From positions 1 through 63,461 of the forward strand of contig NZ_JAPVQY010000045.1 in the NCBI RefSeq assembly GCF_027257875.1: a stretch of DNA of 63,461 nt, written 5' to 3'. The notes below the pieces were generated by a model. It had not been told where the DNA came from. It made no database searches and was given only the letters and a program-made list of their open reading frames with translations. How positions within the stretch are numbered: position 1 is the stretch's first letter; the number at the start of each line of letters is the position of its first letter. The stretch is from Burkholderia sp. IMCC1007. Lineage in GTDB: Bacteria > Pseudomonadota > Gammaproteobacteria > Burkholderiales > Burkholderiaceae. Both the position numbers and the translations under genes were made by a program. Positions 7,350 through 16,211 of this stretch are shown here, one piece after another.

Positions 7350-9785
7350 GTGAGCAATTTCCTGATTCGCAAGGTCGCCGTGCTGGGCGCCGGCGTGATG
7401 GGCGCGCAGATCGCCGCGCACCTCGTCAACGCGCGCGTGCCGGTGCTGCTGTTCGACCTGCCGGCCAAGGAAGGCCCGAAAAACGCGATCGCGCTGAAGG
7501 CGATCGAGAACCTGAAGAAGCTTTCGCCCGCGCCGTTCGGCGTGAAGGACGATGCGAAGTACCTCGAAGCGGCCAACTACGAAGACGACATCGCGAAGCT
7601 CGCCGAATGCGACGTCGTGATCGAGGCGATCGCCGAGCGGATGGACTGGAAGCACGACCTGTACAAGAAGGTCGCGCCGCACATCGCGCCGAACGCGATT
7701 TTCGCGACCAACACGTCGGGCCTGTCGATCACGAAGCTGTCCGAAGGGTTCTCGGACGAGCTGAAGGCGCGCTTCTGCGGCGTGCACTTCTTCAACCCGC
7801 CGCGCTACATGCACCTCGTCGAGCTGATCCCGACCGCGCATACGCGTGCCGAGATCCTCGACCAGCTCGAGACCTTCCTGACGAGCGTCGTCGGCAAGGG
7901 CGTCGTGCGCGCGAAGGACACGCCGAACTTCATCGCGAACCGCGTCGGCATCTTCTCGATCCTCGCGGTGATCACCGAGGCCGCGAAGTTCGGCCTGCGC
8001 TTCGACGAAGTCGACGACCTGACGGGCAGCCGCCTCGGCCGCGCGAAGTCGGCGACGTTCCGCACCGCGGACGTGGTCGGCCTCGACACGATGGCGCACG
8101 TGATCAAGACGATGCAGGACAACCTCGCCGACGATCCGTTCTTCCCGGTCTACCAGACGCCCGCCGTGCTCGCCGAACTGGTGAAGCAGGGCGCGCTCGG
8201 CCAGAAGACGGGCGGCGGGTTCTACAAGAAGGAAGGCAAGGCGATCAAGGTGCTCGACGCGAAGACGGGCACCTACGTGGATGCCGGCGCGAAGGCGGAC
8301 GAAACGGTCGGCCGCATCCTGAAGCGCCCGCCGGCGGAACGCCTGAAGCTGCTGCGCGAGACGGATCATCCGCATGCGCAGTTCCTGTGGTCGATCTTCC
8401 GCGACGTGTTCCACTACATCGGCGTGCACCTCGAGTCGATCGCCGACAACGCGCGCGACGTCGACCTCGCGATCCGCTGGGGCTTCGGCTGGAACGAAGG
8501 CCCGTTCGAAGGCTGGCAGGCCGCCGGCTGGAAGCAGGTGGCCGAGTGGGTGCAGGAAGACATCGCGGCCGGCAAGGCGCTCGCGAACGTGCCGCTGCCG
8601 TCGTGGGTGCTCGAAGGCCCGGTCGCCGAGCAGGGCGGCGTGCACACGGCCGAAGGCTCGTGGGCGCCGGCATCGAAGCGCTTCGTGCCGCGTTCGGACC
8701 TGGCCGTGTACGGCAAGCAGGTGTTCCGCGCACCGCTGCTGGGCGAAGCGGGCGCCGATCCGAAGACGTACGGCAAGACGCTGTTCGAAACCGACGCGGT
8801 GCGCGCGTGGGTCGACGATCGTGCCGGTGAAGACGACGTCGTGATCGTGTCGTTCAAGTCGAAGATGAACACGATCGGACCGAGCGTGATCGACGGCCTC
8901 GTGCAGGCGATCGAACTCGCGGAGAAGGACTACAAGGGCGTGGTGATCTGGCAGCCGACGTCGCTGAAGCTCGGCACGCCGGGTGGCCCGTTCTCGGCCG
9001 GCGCGAACCTCGAAGAGGCGATGCCCGCATTCATGATGGGCGGCGCGAAGGGCATCGAGCCGTTCGTGAAGAAGTTCCAGGAAGGCATGCTGCGCGTGAA
9101 GTACGCGAACGTGCCGGTCGTGGCGGCCGTGTCGGGCATCGCGCTCGGCGGCGGGTGCGAGCTGATGCTGCACAGCGCGAAGCGCGTCGTGCACGTCGAG
9201 AGCTACATCGGTCTCGTCGAAGTGGGCGTCGGCCTCGTGCCGGCCGGCGGCGGCCTGAAGGAAGCGGCGCTGCGCGCAGCGGACGCCGCGACGGCCGCGA
9301 ACGCGACCACCGACATCCTGAAGTTCGTCACCAAGTCGTTCGAGAACGCGGCGATGGCGAAGGTGTCGGCGTCCGCGCACGACGCACGGGCGATGGGTTA
9401 CGTGAAGCCGTCCGATACGATCGTCTTCAACGTGTTCGAGCTGCTCGACACCGCGAAGAAGGAAGCGCGTGCGCTGGCCGACACCGGCTACCGCGCACCG
9501 CTGCGCGCGAAAGACGTGCCGGTCGCCGGCCGTTCGGCGATCGCGACGATCAAGGCGTCGCTCGTCAACATGCGTGACGGCCGCTTCATCAGCGACCACG
9601 ACTACCTGATCGCAAGCCGCATCGCCGAAGCCGCGTGCGGCGGCGACGTCGAAGCCGGCAGCCTCGTCGACGAGGAATGGCTGCTCGCGCTGGAGCGCCG
9701 CGCGTTCGTCGAGCTGCTCGGCACGCAGAAGACGCAGGAACGGATCATGGGCATGTTGCAGACCGGCAAGCCGGTGCGTAACTGA
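7350..9785 (+). CDS. 3-hydroxyacyl-CoA dehydrogenase / enoyl-CoA hydratase fusion (FadN-type order)
   Basis: The 811-residue bifunctional enzyme hydrates enoyl-CoA and oxidises 3-hydroxyacyl-CoA. The NAD-binding dehydrogenase comes first (VAVLGAGVMGAQIAAHL at about 9-25; HFFNPPRYMHLVELIP), then its C-terminal domains. The crotonase domain comes last (ISGIALGGGCELMLHS at about 592-607; LVPAGGGLKE). This is the reverse of E. coli FadB and matches Bacillus FadN (YusL). The GTG start at 7350 has CCGGAGA upstream. It is followed 22 bp later by the thiolase, the partner needed to finish each cycle. Confidence 0.92.
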   Translation: MSNFLIRKVAVLGAGVMGAQIAAHLVNARVPVLLFDLPAKEGPKNAIALKAIENLKKLSPAPFGVKDDAKYLEAANYEDDIAKLAECDVVIEAIAERMDWKHDLYKKVAPHIAPNAIFATNTSGLSITKLSEGFSDELKARFCGVHFFNPPRYMHLVELIPTAHTRAEILDQLETFLTSVVGKGVVRAKDTPNFIANRVGIFSILAVITEAAKFGLRFDEVDDLTGSRLGRAKSATFRTADVVGLDTMAHVIKTMQDNLADDPFFPVYQTPAVLAELVKQGALGQKTGGGFYKKEGKAIKVLDAKTGTYVDAGAKADETVGRILKRPPAERLKLLRETDHPHAQFLWSIFRDVFHYIGVHLESIADNARDVDLAIRWGFGWNEGPFEGWQAAGWKQVAEWVQEDIAAGKALANVPLPSWVLEGPVAEQGGVHTAEGSWAPASKRFVPRSDLAVYGKQVFRAPLLGEAGADPKTYGKTLFETDAVRAWVDDRAGEDDVVIVSFKSKMNTIGPSVIDGLVQAIELAEKDYKGVVIWQPTSLKLGTPGGPFSAGANLEEAMPAFMMGGAKGIEPFVKKFQEGMLRVKYANVPVVAAVSGIALGGGCELMLHSAKRVVHVESYIGLVEVGVGLVPAGGGLKEAALRAADAATAANATTDILKFVTKSFENAAMAKVSASAHDARAMGYVKPSDTIVFNVFELLDTAKKEARALADTGYRAPLRAKDVPVAGRSAIATIKASLVNMRDGRFISDHDYLIASRIAEAACGGDVEAGSLVDEEWLLALERRAFVELLGTQKTQERIMGMLQTGKPVRN

Positions 9786-9807
9786 GCGAGCAGACAAGGA
9801 GTCTGAA

Positions 9808-11007
9808 ATGAGCAAACAACTGCAAGACGCATACATCGTCGCCGCCAGCCGCACCCCGATCGGCAAGGCCCCGCGCGGTGTCTTCAAGAACACGCGCCCC
9901 GACGAGCTGCTGGTTCACGCGATCAAGTCGGCGGTCGCGCAGGTGCCCGGTCTCGACACGAAGGTGATCGAGGACGCGATCATCGGCTGCGCGATTCCGG
10001 AAGCCGAGCAGGGCCTGAACGTCGCGCGCATGGGCGCGCTGCTCGCGGGCCTGCCGCAGACGGTCGGCGGCGTGACGGTCAACCGCTTCTGCGCGTCGGG
10101 CATCACCGCGCTCGCGATGGCAGCCGATCGCATCCGCGTCGGCGAGTCGGACGCGATCTTCGCGGGCGGCTGCGAATCGATGAGCATGGTGCCGATGATG
10201 GGCAACAAGCCGTCGATGTCGCCGCACATCTTCGATCGCAGCGAAGACTTCGGCATCGCGTACGGAATGGGCCTGACGGCCGAGCGCGTCGCCGAGCAGT
10301 GGAAGGTGAGCCGCGACGACCAGGACGCGTTCTCGGTCGAATCGCACCGCAAGGCGCTCGCCGCGCAGCAGGCCGGCGAGTTCGGCGACGAAATCGCTGC
10401 GTACACGATCACCGAGCGGTTCCCGAACCTCGCGACCGGTGAGGTCGACGTGAAGACGCGCGAGATCAAGCTCGACGAAGGTCCGCGCGCGGATACGTCG
10501 CTCGAAGGCCTCGCGAAGCTGCGCACGGTATTCGCGAACAAGGGTTCGGTCACGGCCGGCAACAGCTCGCAGACGTCGGACGGCGCCGGTGCGCTGCTCG
10601 TCGTGTCGGAGAAGGTGCTGAAGGAATTCAACCTGACGCCGCTCGCGCGCTTCGTGAGCTTCGCGGTGCGTGGCGTGCCGCCGGAAATCATGGGGATCGG
10701 CCCGAAGGAAGCGATTCCGGCCGCGCTGAAGGCCGCCGGCCTGAAGCAGGACGATCTCGACTGGATCGAGCTGAACGAGGCGTTCGCCGCGCAGTCGCTG
10801 GCGGTGATGCGCGATCTCGGCCTCGATCCGTCGAAGGTCAACCCGATGGGCGGCGCGATCGCACTGGGCCACCCGCTCGGCGCGACCGGTGCGATCCGCG
10901 CGGCGACCGTCGTGCACGGCCTGCGCCGCCGCAACCTGAAGTACGGGATGGTCACGATGTGCGTCGGCACCGGCATGGGTGCGGCGGGCATCATCGAACG
11001 CCTGTAA
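9808..11007 (+). CDS. fadA: acetyl-CoA acyltransferase (3-ketoacyl-CoA thiolase)
   Basis: The 399-residue thiolase cleaves 3-ketoacyl-CoA to acetyl-CoA and a shortened acyl-CoA. The acyl-accepting cysteine is Cys95 (NRFCASGITAL). The C-terminal catalytic pair is His355 (LGHPLGATGA) and Cys385 (MCVGTGMG). The spacing of 22 bp after the fusion gene and an AAGGAG ribosome site support one transcript. A factor-independent terminator lies 24 bp after the stop. Confidence 0.93.
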   Translation: MSKQLQDAYIVAASRTPIGKAPRGVFKNTRPDELLVHAIKSAVAQVPGLDTKVIEDAIIGCAIPEAEQGLNVARMGALLAGLPQTVGGVTVNRFCASGITALAMAADRIRVGESDAIFAGGCESMSMVPMMGNKPSMSPHIFDRSEDFGIAYGMGLTAERVAEQWKVSRDDQDAFSVESHRKALAAQQAGEFGDEIAAYTITERFPNLATGEVDVKTREIKLDEGPRADTSLEGLAKLRTVFANKGSVTAGNSSQTSDGAGALLVVSEKVLKEFNLTPLARFVSFAVRGVPPEIMGIGPKEAIPAALKAAGLKQDDLDWIELNEAFAAQSLAVMRDLGLDPSKVNPMGGAIALGHPLGATGAIRAATVVHGLRRRNLKYGMVTMCVGTGMGAAGIIERL

Positions 11008-11030
11008 GCGGGACGCGACGAAAAGCGACG

Positions 11031-11067
11031 ACGGTGCGCGGGCCACGAGCTCGCGCACCGTTTTTTC
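11031..11067 (+). terminator. factor-independent terminator after thiolase
   Basis: A perfect 10-bp stem ACGGTGCGCG/CGCGCACCGT (11031-11040 with 11052-11061) is followed by six T residues. It separates the thiolase from the downstream hydratase gene, which therefore probably depends on read-through or its own promoter. Confidence 0.88.
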
Positions 11068-11098
11068 ATTCCGGTAGAGACAGTCAAAGGAGACGGTT

Positions 11099-11866
11099 GT
11101 GGCCGACATTCAAGTGGAACGCGCCGACGGCGTGATGACGATCACGATCGCGCGCCCGGCGAAGAAGAATGCGCTGACGGCGGCGATGTATCAGACGATG
11201 GCCGATGCGCTCGCCGATGCGCAGGAAGACAAGGCGACGCGCGTGATCCTGCTGCGCGGCAGCGACGGCAATTTCAGCTCGGGCAACGATCTCGAGGATT
11301 TCCTGAAGGCGCCGCCGAAGGACGACACCGCATCGGTGTTCCAGTTCCTGGCGCGGATCAGCAGCGCGAGCAAGCCGGTCGTGGCGGCCGTGCCCGGCAT
11401 TGCGGTCGGCGTCGGCGTGACGATGCTGCTGCACTGCGATCTGGTCTATGCGGCCGACACCGCGACGTTCTCGCTGCCGTTCGTGCAGCTCGGGCTGTGC
11501 CCGGAAGCCGCGTCGAGCGCACTGCTGCCGCGCCTGGCCGGCCATCAGGTCGCCGCCGAGAAGCTGCTGCTGGGCGAGGCGTTCGACGCGCTGGAAGCGC
11601 ACCGGATCGGCATCGTCAACCGCGTGCTGCCGGCGGCCGAGCTCGACGCGTTCGCGGCGAAGCAGGCGGCGAAGCTGGCGGCGCTGCCGGCGGCGTCGCT
11701 GCGCGTGACGAAGGCACTGCTCAAGGATACGGGCGGCGTGGCGACGCCCGCGCGGATGGCCGAGGAAGCCGCGCACTTCTCCGCGATGCTGCGCGCGCCG
11801 GAAGCGCGCGAGGCGATGACCGCGTTCTTCGAGAAGCGCAAGCCGGATTTCCGTCAGTTCGACTGA
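11099..11866 (+). CDS. enoyl-CoA hydratase/isomerase family protein
   Basis: The 255-residue crotonase-fold protein has the oxyanion-hole segments NFSSGNDLEDF and VPGIAVGVGVTMLLHCDL. Where hydratases carry a catalytic glutamate the visible segment is LPFVQLGLCPEAASS, which resembles the Delta3-Delta2-enoyl-CoA isomerase branch. An isomerase role for unsaturated fatty acids is therefore as likely as hydration. It starts with GTG at 11099 behind AAAGGAGACGG. It closes the beta-oxidation island but lies beyond the terminator after the thiolase. Confidence 0.85.
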   Translation: MADIQVERADGVMTITIARPAKKNALTAAMYQTMADALADAQEDKATRVILLRGSDGNFSSGNDLEDFLKAPPKDDTASVFQFLARISSASKPVVAAVPGIAVGVGVTMLLHCDLVYAADTATFSLPFVQLGLCPEAASSALLPRLAGHQVAAEKLLLGEAFDALEAHRIGIVNRVLPAAELDAFAAKQAAKLAALPAASLRVTKALLKDTGGVATPARMAEEAAHFSAMLRAPEAREAMTAFFEKRKPDFRQFD

Positions 11867-11880
11867 CGGAGTGGGGCGCG

Positions 11881-11898
11881 CCGGCGCAAGAGCGCCGG
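11881..11898. other. GC-rich stem-loop between convergent genes
   Basis: A 7-bp stem CCGGCGC/GCGCCGG with a 4-nt loop lies between the convergent hydratase and fdhD ends. It has no T tract on either side, so it may stabilise RNA ends rather than terminate by itself. Confidence 0.35.
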
Positions 11899-11950
11899 CC
11901 CGACCGCACGGCTGTCGCAGAAGCCGCTGCGTGCCGCTTCCGGGCCTCTA

Positions 11951-12829
11951 TCAGGCCGTGCCGTAATCGACGTGGCCGGTTTCGCGGCAGAAGCTGACCA
12001 GCCGCAGGCCGGCCGCCTTCGCGATGTCGATCGCGAGCGACGACGGCGCGGAGATCGTCGCGACCATCGGGATGCCGACCCGTGCCGACTTGCGCACGAG
12101 CTCGTAGCTCGCGCGGCTCGACAGGAACACGAAGCCGTCGGTCGCGTCGGCGCGCGACAGCACGAGCGAGCCGATCAGCTTGTCGAGCGCGTTGTGGCGG
12201 CCGACATCCTCGAACGCCATCCGGATCGCGCCTGTTGCGTCGCACCACGCCGCCGCGTGCAGGCCGCCGGTGAGTCGCGTGAGCGCCTGGTGCGCGGGCA
12301 GCGCGTGGGCCGCGCACGCGAGCGCGTCGGGCGCGAGGCGCGCGAGAAAGCCGGTGTCGGGCACGCGTTCGGGCGCGAGGTCGAGCAGGTCGATGCTCTC
12401 GATGCCGCACACGCCGCAGCCGGTGCGCCCCGCGAGCGCGCGGCGCCGGTCCTTCAGCGCGGCGAACGCCTGCTGGACGACTTCCAGATGCACCTCCGCA
12501 TGCGGCAGCGGCGCGTCGGCGTGCAGGATCACCTCGATGTCCTTGATGTCGCTGCCGCGCGCGACGATCCCTTCCGAGATCGCGAAGCCGACCGCGAATG
12601 CCTCGAGGTCGAGCGGCGTGCACATCATCACCGCATGCGAGATGCCGTTGAAGACGAGCGCAACCGGCCATTCCTGGCCGACGTAGTCGTGCGCGGTCTC
12701 GACTGCGCCGCCGCGCGTGCGGCGCACGGACAGCTCGATCGCGCCGCGCGGCTCGTCGCGCGATTCGGCGCGCGCTGGGTCGCGCAGTGGGTCGTGCAGT
12801 AGGTCGGATTGGGTCGGATTCACGAGCAC
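11951..12829 (-). CDS. fdhD: formate dehydrogenase accessory sulfurtransferase
   Basis: The 292-residue FdhD protein delivers sulfur from the IscS desulfurase to the molybdenum cofactor of formate dehydrogenase. The sulfur-carrying CxxC pair is Cys138/Cys141 (RTGCGVCGIES). The flanking segments NGISHAVMMCTP and ISEGIV and the C-terminal SSLAIDIAKAAGLRLV are typical. The start is GTG at 12829; a second GTG six bases further in is also possible. It is divergent from the nitrate-reductase-associated gene, with 114 bp between the two starts. Confidence 0.92.
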   Translation of the reverse strand: MLVNPTQSDLLHDPLRDPARAESRDEPRGAIELSVRRTRGGAVETAHDYVGQEWPVALVFNGISHAVMMCTPLDLEAFAVGFAISEGIVARGSDIKDIEVILHADAPLPHAEVHLEVVQQAFAALKDRRRALAGRTGCGVCGIESIDLLDLAPERVPDTGFLARLAPDALACAAHALPAHQALTRLTGGLHAAAWCDATGAIRMAFEDVGRHNALDKLIGSLVLSRADATDGFVFLSSRASYELVRKSARVGIPMVATISAPSSLAIDIAKAAGLRLVSFCRETGHVDYGTA

Positions 12830-12943
12830 TCCCGTTGATTCGAAGCGCGTGCGGCGACGATCGCATTCGCCGCGCGCGCGCAGAGGTTCTAAAATACCCC
12901 AGGCAGGCCGGCCGCGCCGGCATCCGCCACTCAGGTAACGACC

Positions 12944-13426
12944 ATGGGACTCAGCGACGCTCCGCTGCTATTCAACTTCGAACACGATTCGTCGGAAAAC
13001 CTGACGTACATCCCGATGATCGTGCGTTTCAATCTCGACCGTTTCGGTCTGCGGATTTCGCTGGAGCAGTGGCAGCTGCTGCCGCTCGAGGACCGCAAGC
13101 TGCTCGCGCGCTTTCCGGCCGACGACGACACCGCGATCGAGCCCAACTTTGATCACGCGCTGTTCGAGATGCTGCGCACGCATGCGGATCTGGAGCCGTC
13201 GTGGTTCCAGCCGGACGATCAGCCGGCCTGGCGCGCCGTCGACGCGGTGCCGGATGCGCTCGTGCAGCAGTGCGCGCTGGCCGGGCTGCCGGCGCCCGCC
13301 CTTGCGCAGTGGCAGCGGCTCGCGCCGTTCCAGCGCTACGTGCTGATGAAGCTGTCGCGCAAGCCGACGCTCAATCACGATTTCGTGCCCGCGATGCGCG
13401 AGTTCGGGCTGACGGCCACGCACTGA
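12944..13426 (+). CDS. nitrate reductase-associated protein
   Basis: The 160-residue protein opens with LLFNFEHDSSENLTYIPMIVRFNLD, the signature of the nitrate reductase-associated family (Nitr_red_assoc). The molecular role is not established; the family often sits near assimilatory nitrate reductase genes, of which none is in this window. A -10-like TAAAAT lies at 12890-12895, about 50 bp before the ATG. Its divergent neighbour fdhD also serves a molybdenum-cofactor enzyme, so the pair may share a theme. Confidence 0.8.
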   Translation: MGLSDAPLLFNFEHDSSENLTYIPMIVRFNLDRFGLRISLEQWQLLPLEDRKLLARFPADDDTAIEPNFDHALFEMLRTHADLEPSWFQPDDQPAWRAVDAVPDALVQQCALAGLPAPALAQWQRLAPFQRYVLMKLSRKPTLNHDFVPAMREFGLTATH

Positions 13427-13462
13427 CGTGCCGCCGAGCCGCGCCGCGGCGCGGCGCGCGCA

Positions 13463-13858
13463 TTACAGCGGCGGCAGCGGCCGCGGCTTGCGGTCGGCGC
13501 CCGTCGCGACGTAGGTGAGCGTCGCTTCGGTCACCTTCACGATTTCGCCCATCAGGCGCATGCGCTGTGCGTACACCTCGACGTCGACCGTCACCGACGT
13601 GTTGCCGGTGCGCGTGATGGTCGCGTAGAAACTCAGCAGGTCGCCGACGAACACCGGCTGCTTGAACACGAACGAATTGACCGCAACCGTCGCGACACGC
13701 CCGTTCGCGCGCTGGCTTGCGGGGATCGACCCGGCGATGTCGACCTGCGACATGATCCAGCCGCCGAACACGTCGCCGTGGACGTTGGCGTCGTGCGGTT
13801 GCGGGACGACGCGCAGCGCGGGCTGCTTTTGCGGGAGTTCGAGGGTCGAATCGGTCAT
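13463..13858 (-). CDS. acyl-CoA thioesterase, hot-dog fold
   Basis: The 131-residue protein belongs to the YciA/BFIT-like hot-dog thioesterases, which hydrolyse acyl-CoA to free acid and CoA. The family phrase NVHGDVFGGWIMSQVDIAGSI gives the conserved G-x-x-F-G-G region and its catalytic aspartate. It continues with VNSFVFKQPVFVGDLLSFYA. The start at 13858 gives MTDSTLEL; an in-frame ATG 15 bases upstream (13873) is the alternative. It is transcribed away from the ABC exporter. Confidence 0.87.
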   Translation of the reverse strand: MTDSTLELPQKQPALRVVPQPHDANVHGDVFGGWIMSQVDIAGSIPASQRANGRVATVAVNSFVFKQPVFVGDLLSFYATITRTGNTSVTVDVEVYAQRMRLMGEIVKVTEATLTYVATGADRKPRPLPPL

Positions 13859-14032
13859 GGCGGGTGCTTTCATCCTGTAATAAAGGCGCCGCCGCGCGCA
13901 GCACGGCCGGCGAGGGCGCCGGCAGCGGCGCGAGGCGGCTTCTGCGACAATACAACGTTCGCAAATTGTACGAGAAAGCGCGCCAGTCGATCGCAGCCGC
14001 ACGCGTTTGGCACCGCCGCAGATCCTTCCCCC

Positions 14033-15904
14033 ATGCGCCGATATTCCGCTTCCGGCGAGCCCGCGCCGGCTCCGACCGGGCCTCGCAACGACTGGCAGAC
14101 CATCCGGTCGTTGCTGCCGTACCTCGCCACCTACAAGCTGCGCGTCGCGCTCGCGCTCGGCTGCCTGATCGGCGCGAAAGTCGCGAACCTCGGCGTGCCC
14201 GTCGTGATGAAGCGCATCGTCGATCATCTGTCCGCCGTGCAGCAGCTCACCGCGCTCGGCCGCGCGGAGCATTCGGCCGGCATCGTGCTCGCGGGCGGCG
14301 TGGGGTTGCTGGTCGTCGCGTATGCGCTCGTGCGGCTGTCGACGTCGCTGTTCACCGAGCTGCGCGAAATCCTGTTCTCGAAGGTCACCGAGAGCGCGGT
14401 GCGCCAGCTCGCGCTGCAGGTGTTCCGGCATCTGCACGGGCTGTCGCTGCGCTTCCATCTCGAGCGCCAGACGGGCGGCATGTCGCGCGACATCGAGCGC
14501 GGCACGCGCGGCATCCAGCAACTGATTTCGTATTCGCTGTACAGCATCCTGCCGACGCTCGTCGAGGTCGGGCTCGTGCTCGGCTTCTTCGTGGTCAAGT
14601 ACGAGGCCTACTACGCGTACGTGACGTTCGCGGCGCTCGTCACGTACATCGTGTTCACCGTGAAGGTCACGAACTGGCGCACGCACTTTCGCCGCACGAT
14701 GAACGAGCTCGATTCGCGTGCGAACTCGCGCGCGATCGATTCGCTGATCAACTACGAGACGGTGAAGTACTTCGGCAACGAGGAGTGGGAAGCGCAGCGC
14801 TACGACGAGAACCTGAAGCGCTATCGCAAGGCCGCGATCCGTTCGCAGAACTCGCTGTCGGTGCTGAACTTCGGCCAGCAGGCGATCATCGGCACGGGGC
14901 TCGTGTTCATCCTGTGGCGCGCGACGCAGGGCGTGCTGGCCGGCAAGCTGACGCTCGGCGATCTCGTGCTGATCAATACGTTCATGCTGCAGCTGTACAT
15001 TCCGCTGAATTTTCTCGGCGTCGTCTATCGCGAGCTGAAGCAGAGCCTCACCGACATGGACCGGATGTTCGGGCTGCTGTCGTCCGCGAAGGAAGTCGCG
15101 GACGCGCCCGACGCGCGGCCGCTCGCGGTGGCCGGCGCGCAGGTGCGCTTCGAGCACGTGAACTTCGCGTACGAAGCGTCGCGGCAGATCCTGCACGACG
15201 TCACCTTCACGATCGAAGCAGGCACGACGACCGCGGTCGTCGGGCACAGCGGCTCGGGCAAGTCGACGCTGTCGCGGCTGCTGTTCCGCTTCTACGATCT
15301 CGACCGACAGACGGGCGGCGCGATCCGGATCGACGGCGAGGACATTCGCGACGTCACGCAGGACTCGCTGCGCGCATCGATCGGGATCGTGCCGCAGGAC
15401 ACCGTGCTGTTCAACGACTCGATCTACTACAACATCGCGTACGGCCGGCCGACCGCCAGCCGCGACGAAGTGATCGCGGCCGCGCGCGCCGCGCATATTC
15501 ACGACTTCATCGAAAGCTTGCCGAAGGGCTATGACACGCCGGTCGGCGAGCGCGGACTGAAGCTGTCGGGCGGCGAGAAGCAGCGCGTCGCGATCGCGCG
15601 CACGCTGCTGAAGGATCCGCCGGTGCTGCTGTTCGACGAGGCGACGTCGGCGCTCGACTCGCGCTCGGAGCGCGCGATCCAGCACGAACTCGACCAGATC
15701 GCGCGGCATCGTACGACGCTCGTGATCGCGCACCGGCTGTCGACGGTCGTGCATGCGCAGCAGATTCTCGTGATGGACCACGGACGCATCGTCGAGCGCG
15801 GCACGCACGACGAACTCGTGCGCGCCGACGGGCTCTATGCGCAGATGTGGGCGCTGCAGCAGCAGCGCGCGGCGGCGGGCGGGGAAGCGGCCGAGGCCGC
15901 GTGA
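14033..15904 (+). CDS. ABC exporter, Atm1/HMT1 type (fused membrane and ATPase domains)
   Basis: The 623-residue half-transporter has six predicted membrane helices in the first 330 residues. The ATPase domain shows Walker A (GHSGSGKST, near residue 403), the signature (LSGGEKQR, near 510) and Walker B (VLLFDEATSALD). The run TGGMSRDIERGTRGIQ and SLINYETVKYFGNE in the membrane part are hallmarks of the Atm1/HMT1 group. These proteins export glutathione-linked sulfur or metal conjugates from mitochondria and bacteria. The bacterial substrate is not certain. The start at 14033 gives MRRYSASGEPA. Confidence 0.88.
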   Translation: MRRYSASGEPAPAPTGPRNDWQTIRSLLPYLATYKLRVALALGCLIGAKVANLGVPVVMKRIVDHLSAVQQLTALGRAEHSAGIVLAGGVGLLVVAYALVRLSTSLFTELREILFSKVTESAVRQLALQVFRHLHGLSLRFHLERQTGGMSRDIERGTRGIQQLISYSLYSILPTLVEVGLVLGFFVVKYEAYYAYVTFAALVTYIVFTVKVTNWRTHFRRTMNELDSRANSRAIDSLINYETVKYFGNEEWEAQRYDENLKRYRKAAIRSQNSLSVLNFGQQAIIGTGLVFILWRATQGVLAGKLTLGDLVLINTFMLQLYIPLNFLGVVYRELKQSLTDMDRMFGLLSSAKEVADAPDARPLAVAGAQVRFEHVNFAYEASRQILHDVTFTIEAGTTTAVVGHSGSGKSTLSRLLFRFYDLDRQTGGAIRIDGEDIRDVTQDSLRASIGIVPQDTVLFNDSIYYNIAYGRPTASRDEVIAAARAAHIHDFIESLPKGYDTPVGERGLKLSGGEKQRVAIARTLLKDPPVLLFDEATSALDSRSERAIQHELDQIARHRTTLVIAHRLSTVVHAQQILVMDHGRIVERGTHDELVRADGLYAQMWALQQQRAAAGGEAAEAA

Positions 15905-16040
15905 GCGTGGGGGCCGCGCGACGTGGTGCGCGGCGGCAGCGGGTGATTGGGCGCGCGTCCCTTCGGTAACGGGCACTGGGATGGCGTGGTGGCGTGGCGG
16001 CGTCACGGCCGGGTGACCGGGCGAGGCGTCCGTGGCAACC

Positions 16041-16065
16041 AAGCCCCCGGCTTGGCCGGGCTTTC
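16041..16065 (+). terminator. weak terminator-like hairpin after the ABC exporter
   Basis: AAGCCC and GGGCTT pair around an imperfect CCGG/CCGG core (16041-16063) and are followed by only a few T residues. It is 137 bp after the exporter stop, so the assignment is tentative. Confidence 0.35.
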
Positions 16066-16097
16066 ATCGGCCCGTCACGCCATCGGCCCCATGCTGG

Positions 16098-16201
16098 CGA
16101 ACCGCCGAACCGCCGAACCGCCGAACCGCCGAACCGCCGAACCGCCGAACCGCCGAACCGCCGAACCGCCGAACCGCCGAACCGCCGAACCGCCGAACCG
16201 C
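16098..16201. repeat. 13 perfect copies of an 8-bp tandem repeat (CGAACCGC)
   Basis: The unit CGAACCGC repeats 13 times without a single change, then breaks at CCACCCAACG. It ends 10 bp beyond the stop codon of murU, in the gap between the convergent ABC exporter and murU. An octamer is not a multiple of three, so copy-number change would shift every frame. The repeat lies outside both genes. Perfect arrays of this kind usually arise by slipped-strand mispairing. Confidence 0.95.
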
Positions 16202-16211
16202 CACCCAACGT

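Noticed and set aside
7311..9893. 860-codon minus-strand open frame opposite the beta-oxidation fusion gene
   Set aside because: Composition is that of an antisense shadow, with no recognisable motif; the plus-strand gene is certain.
13463..16042. Very long minus-strand frame continuing the thioesterase upstream
   Set aside because: Only the last 131 codons match a family; the remainder runs antisense through the ABC exporter.
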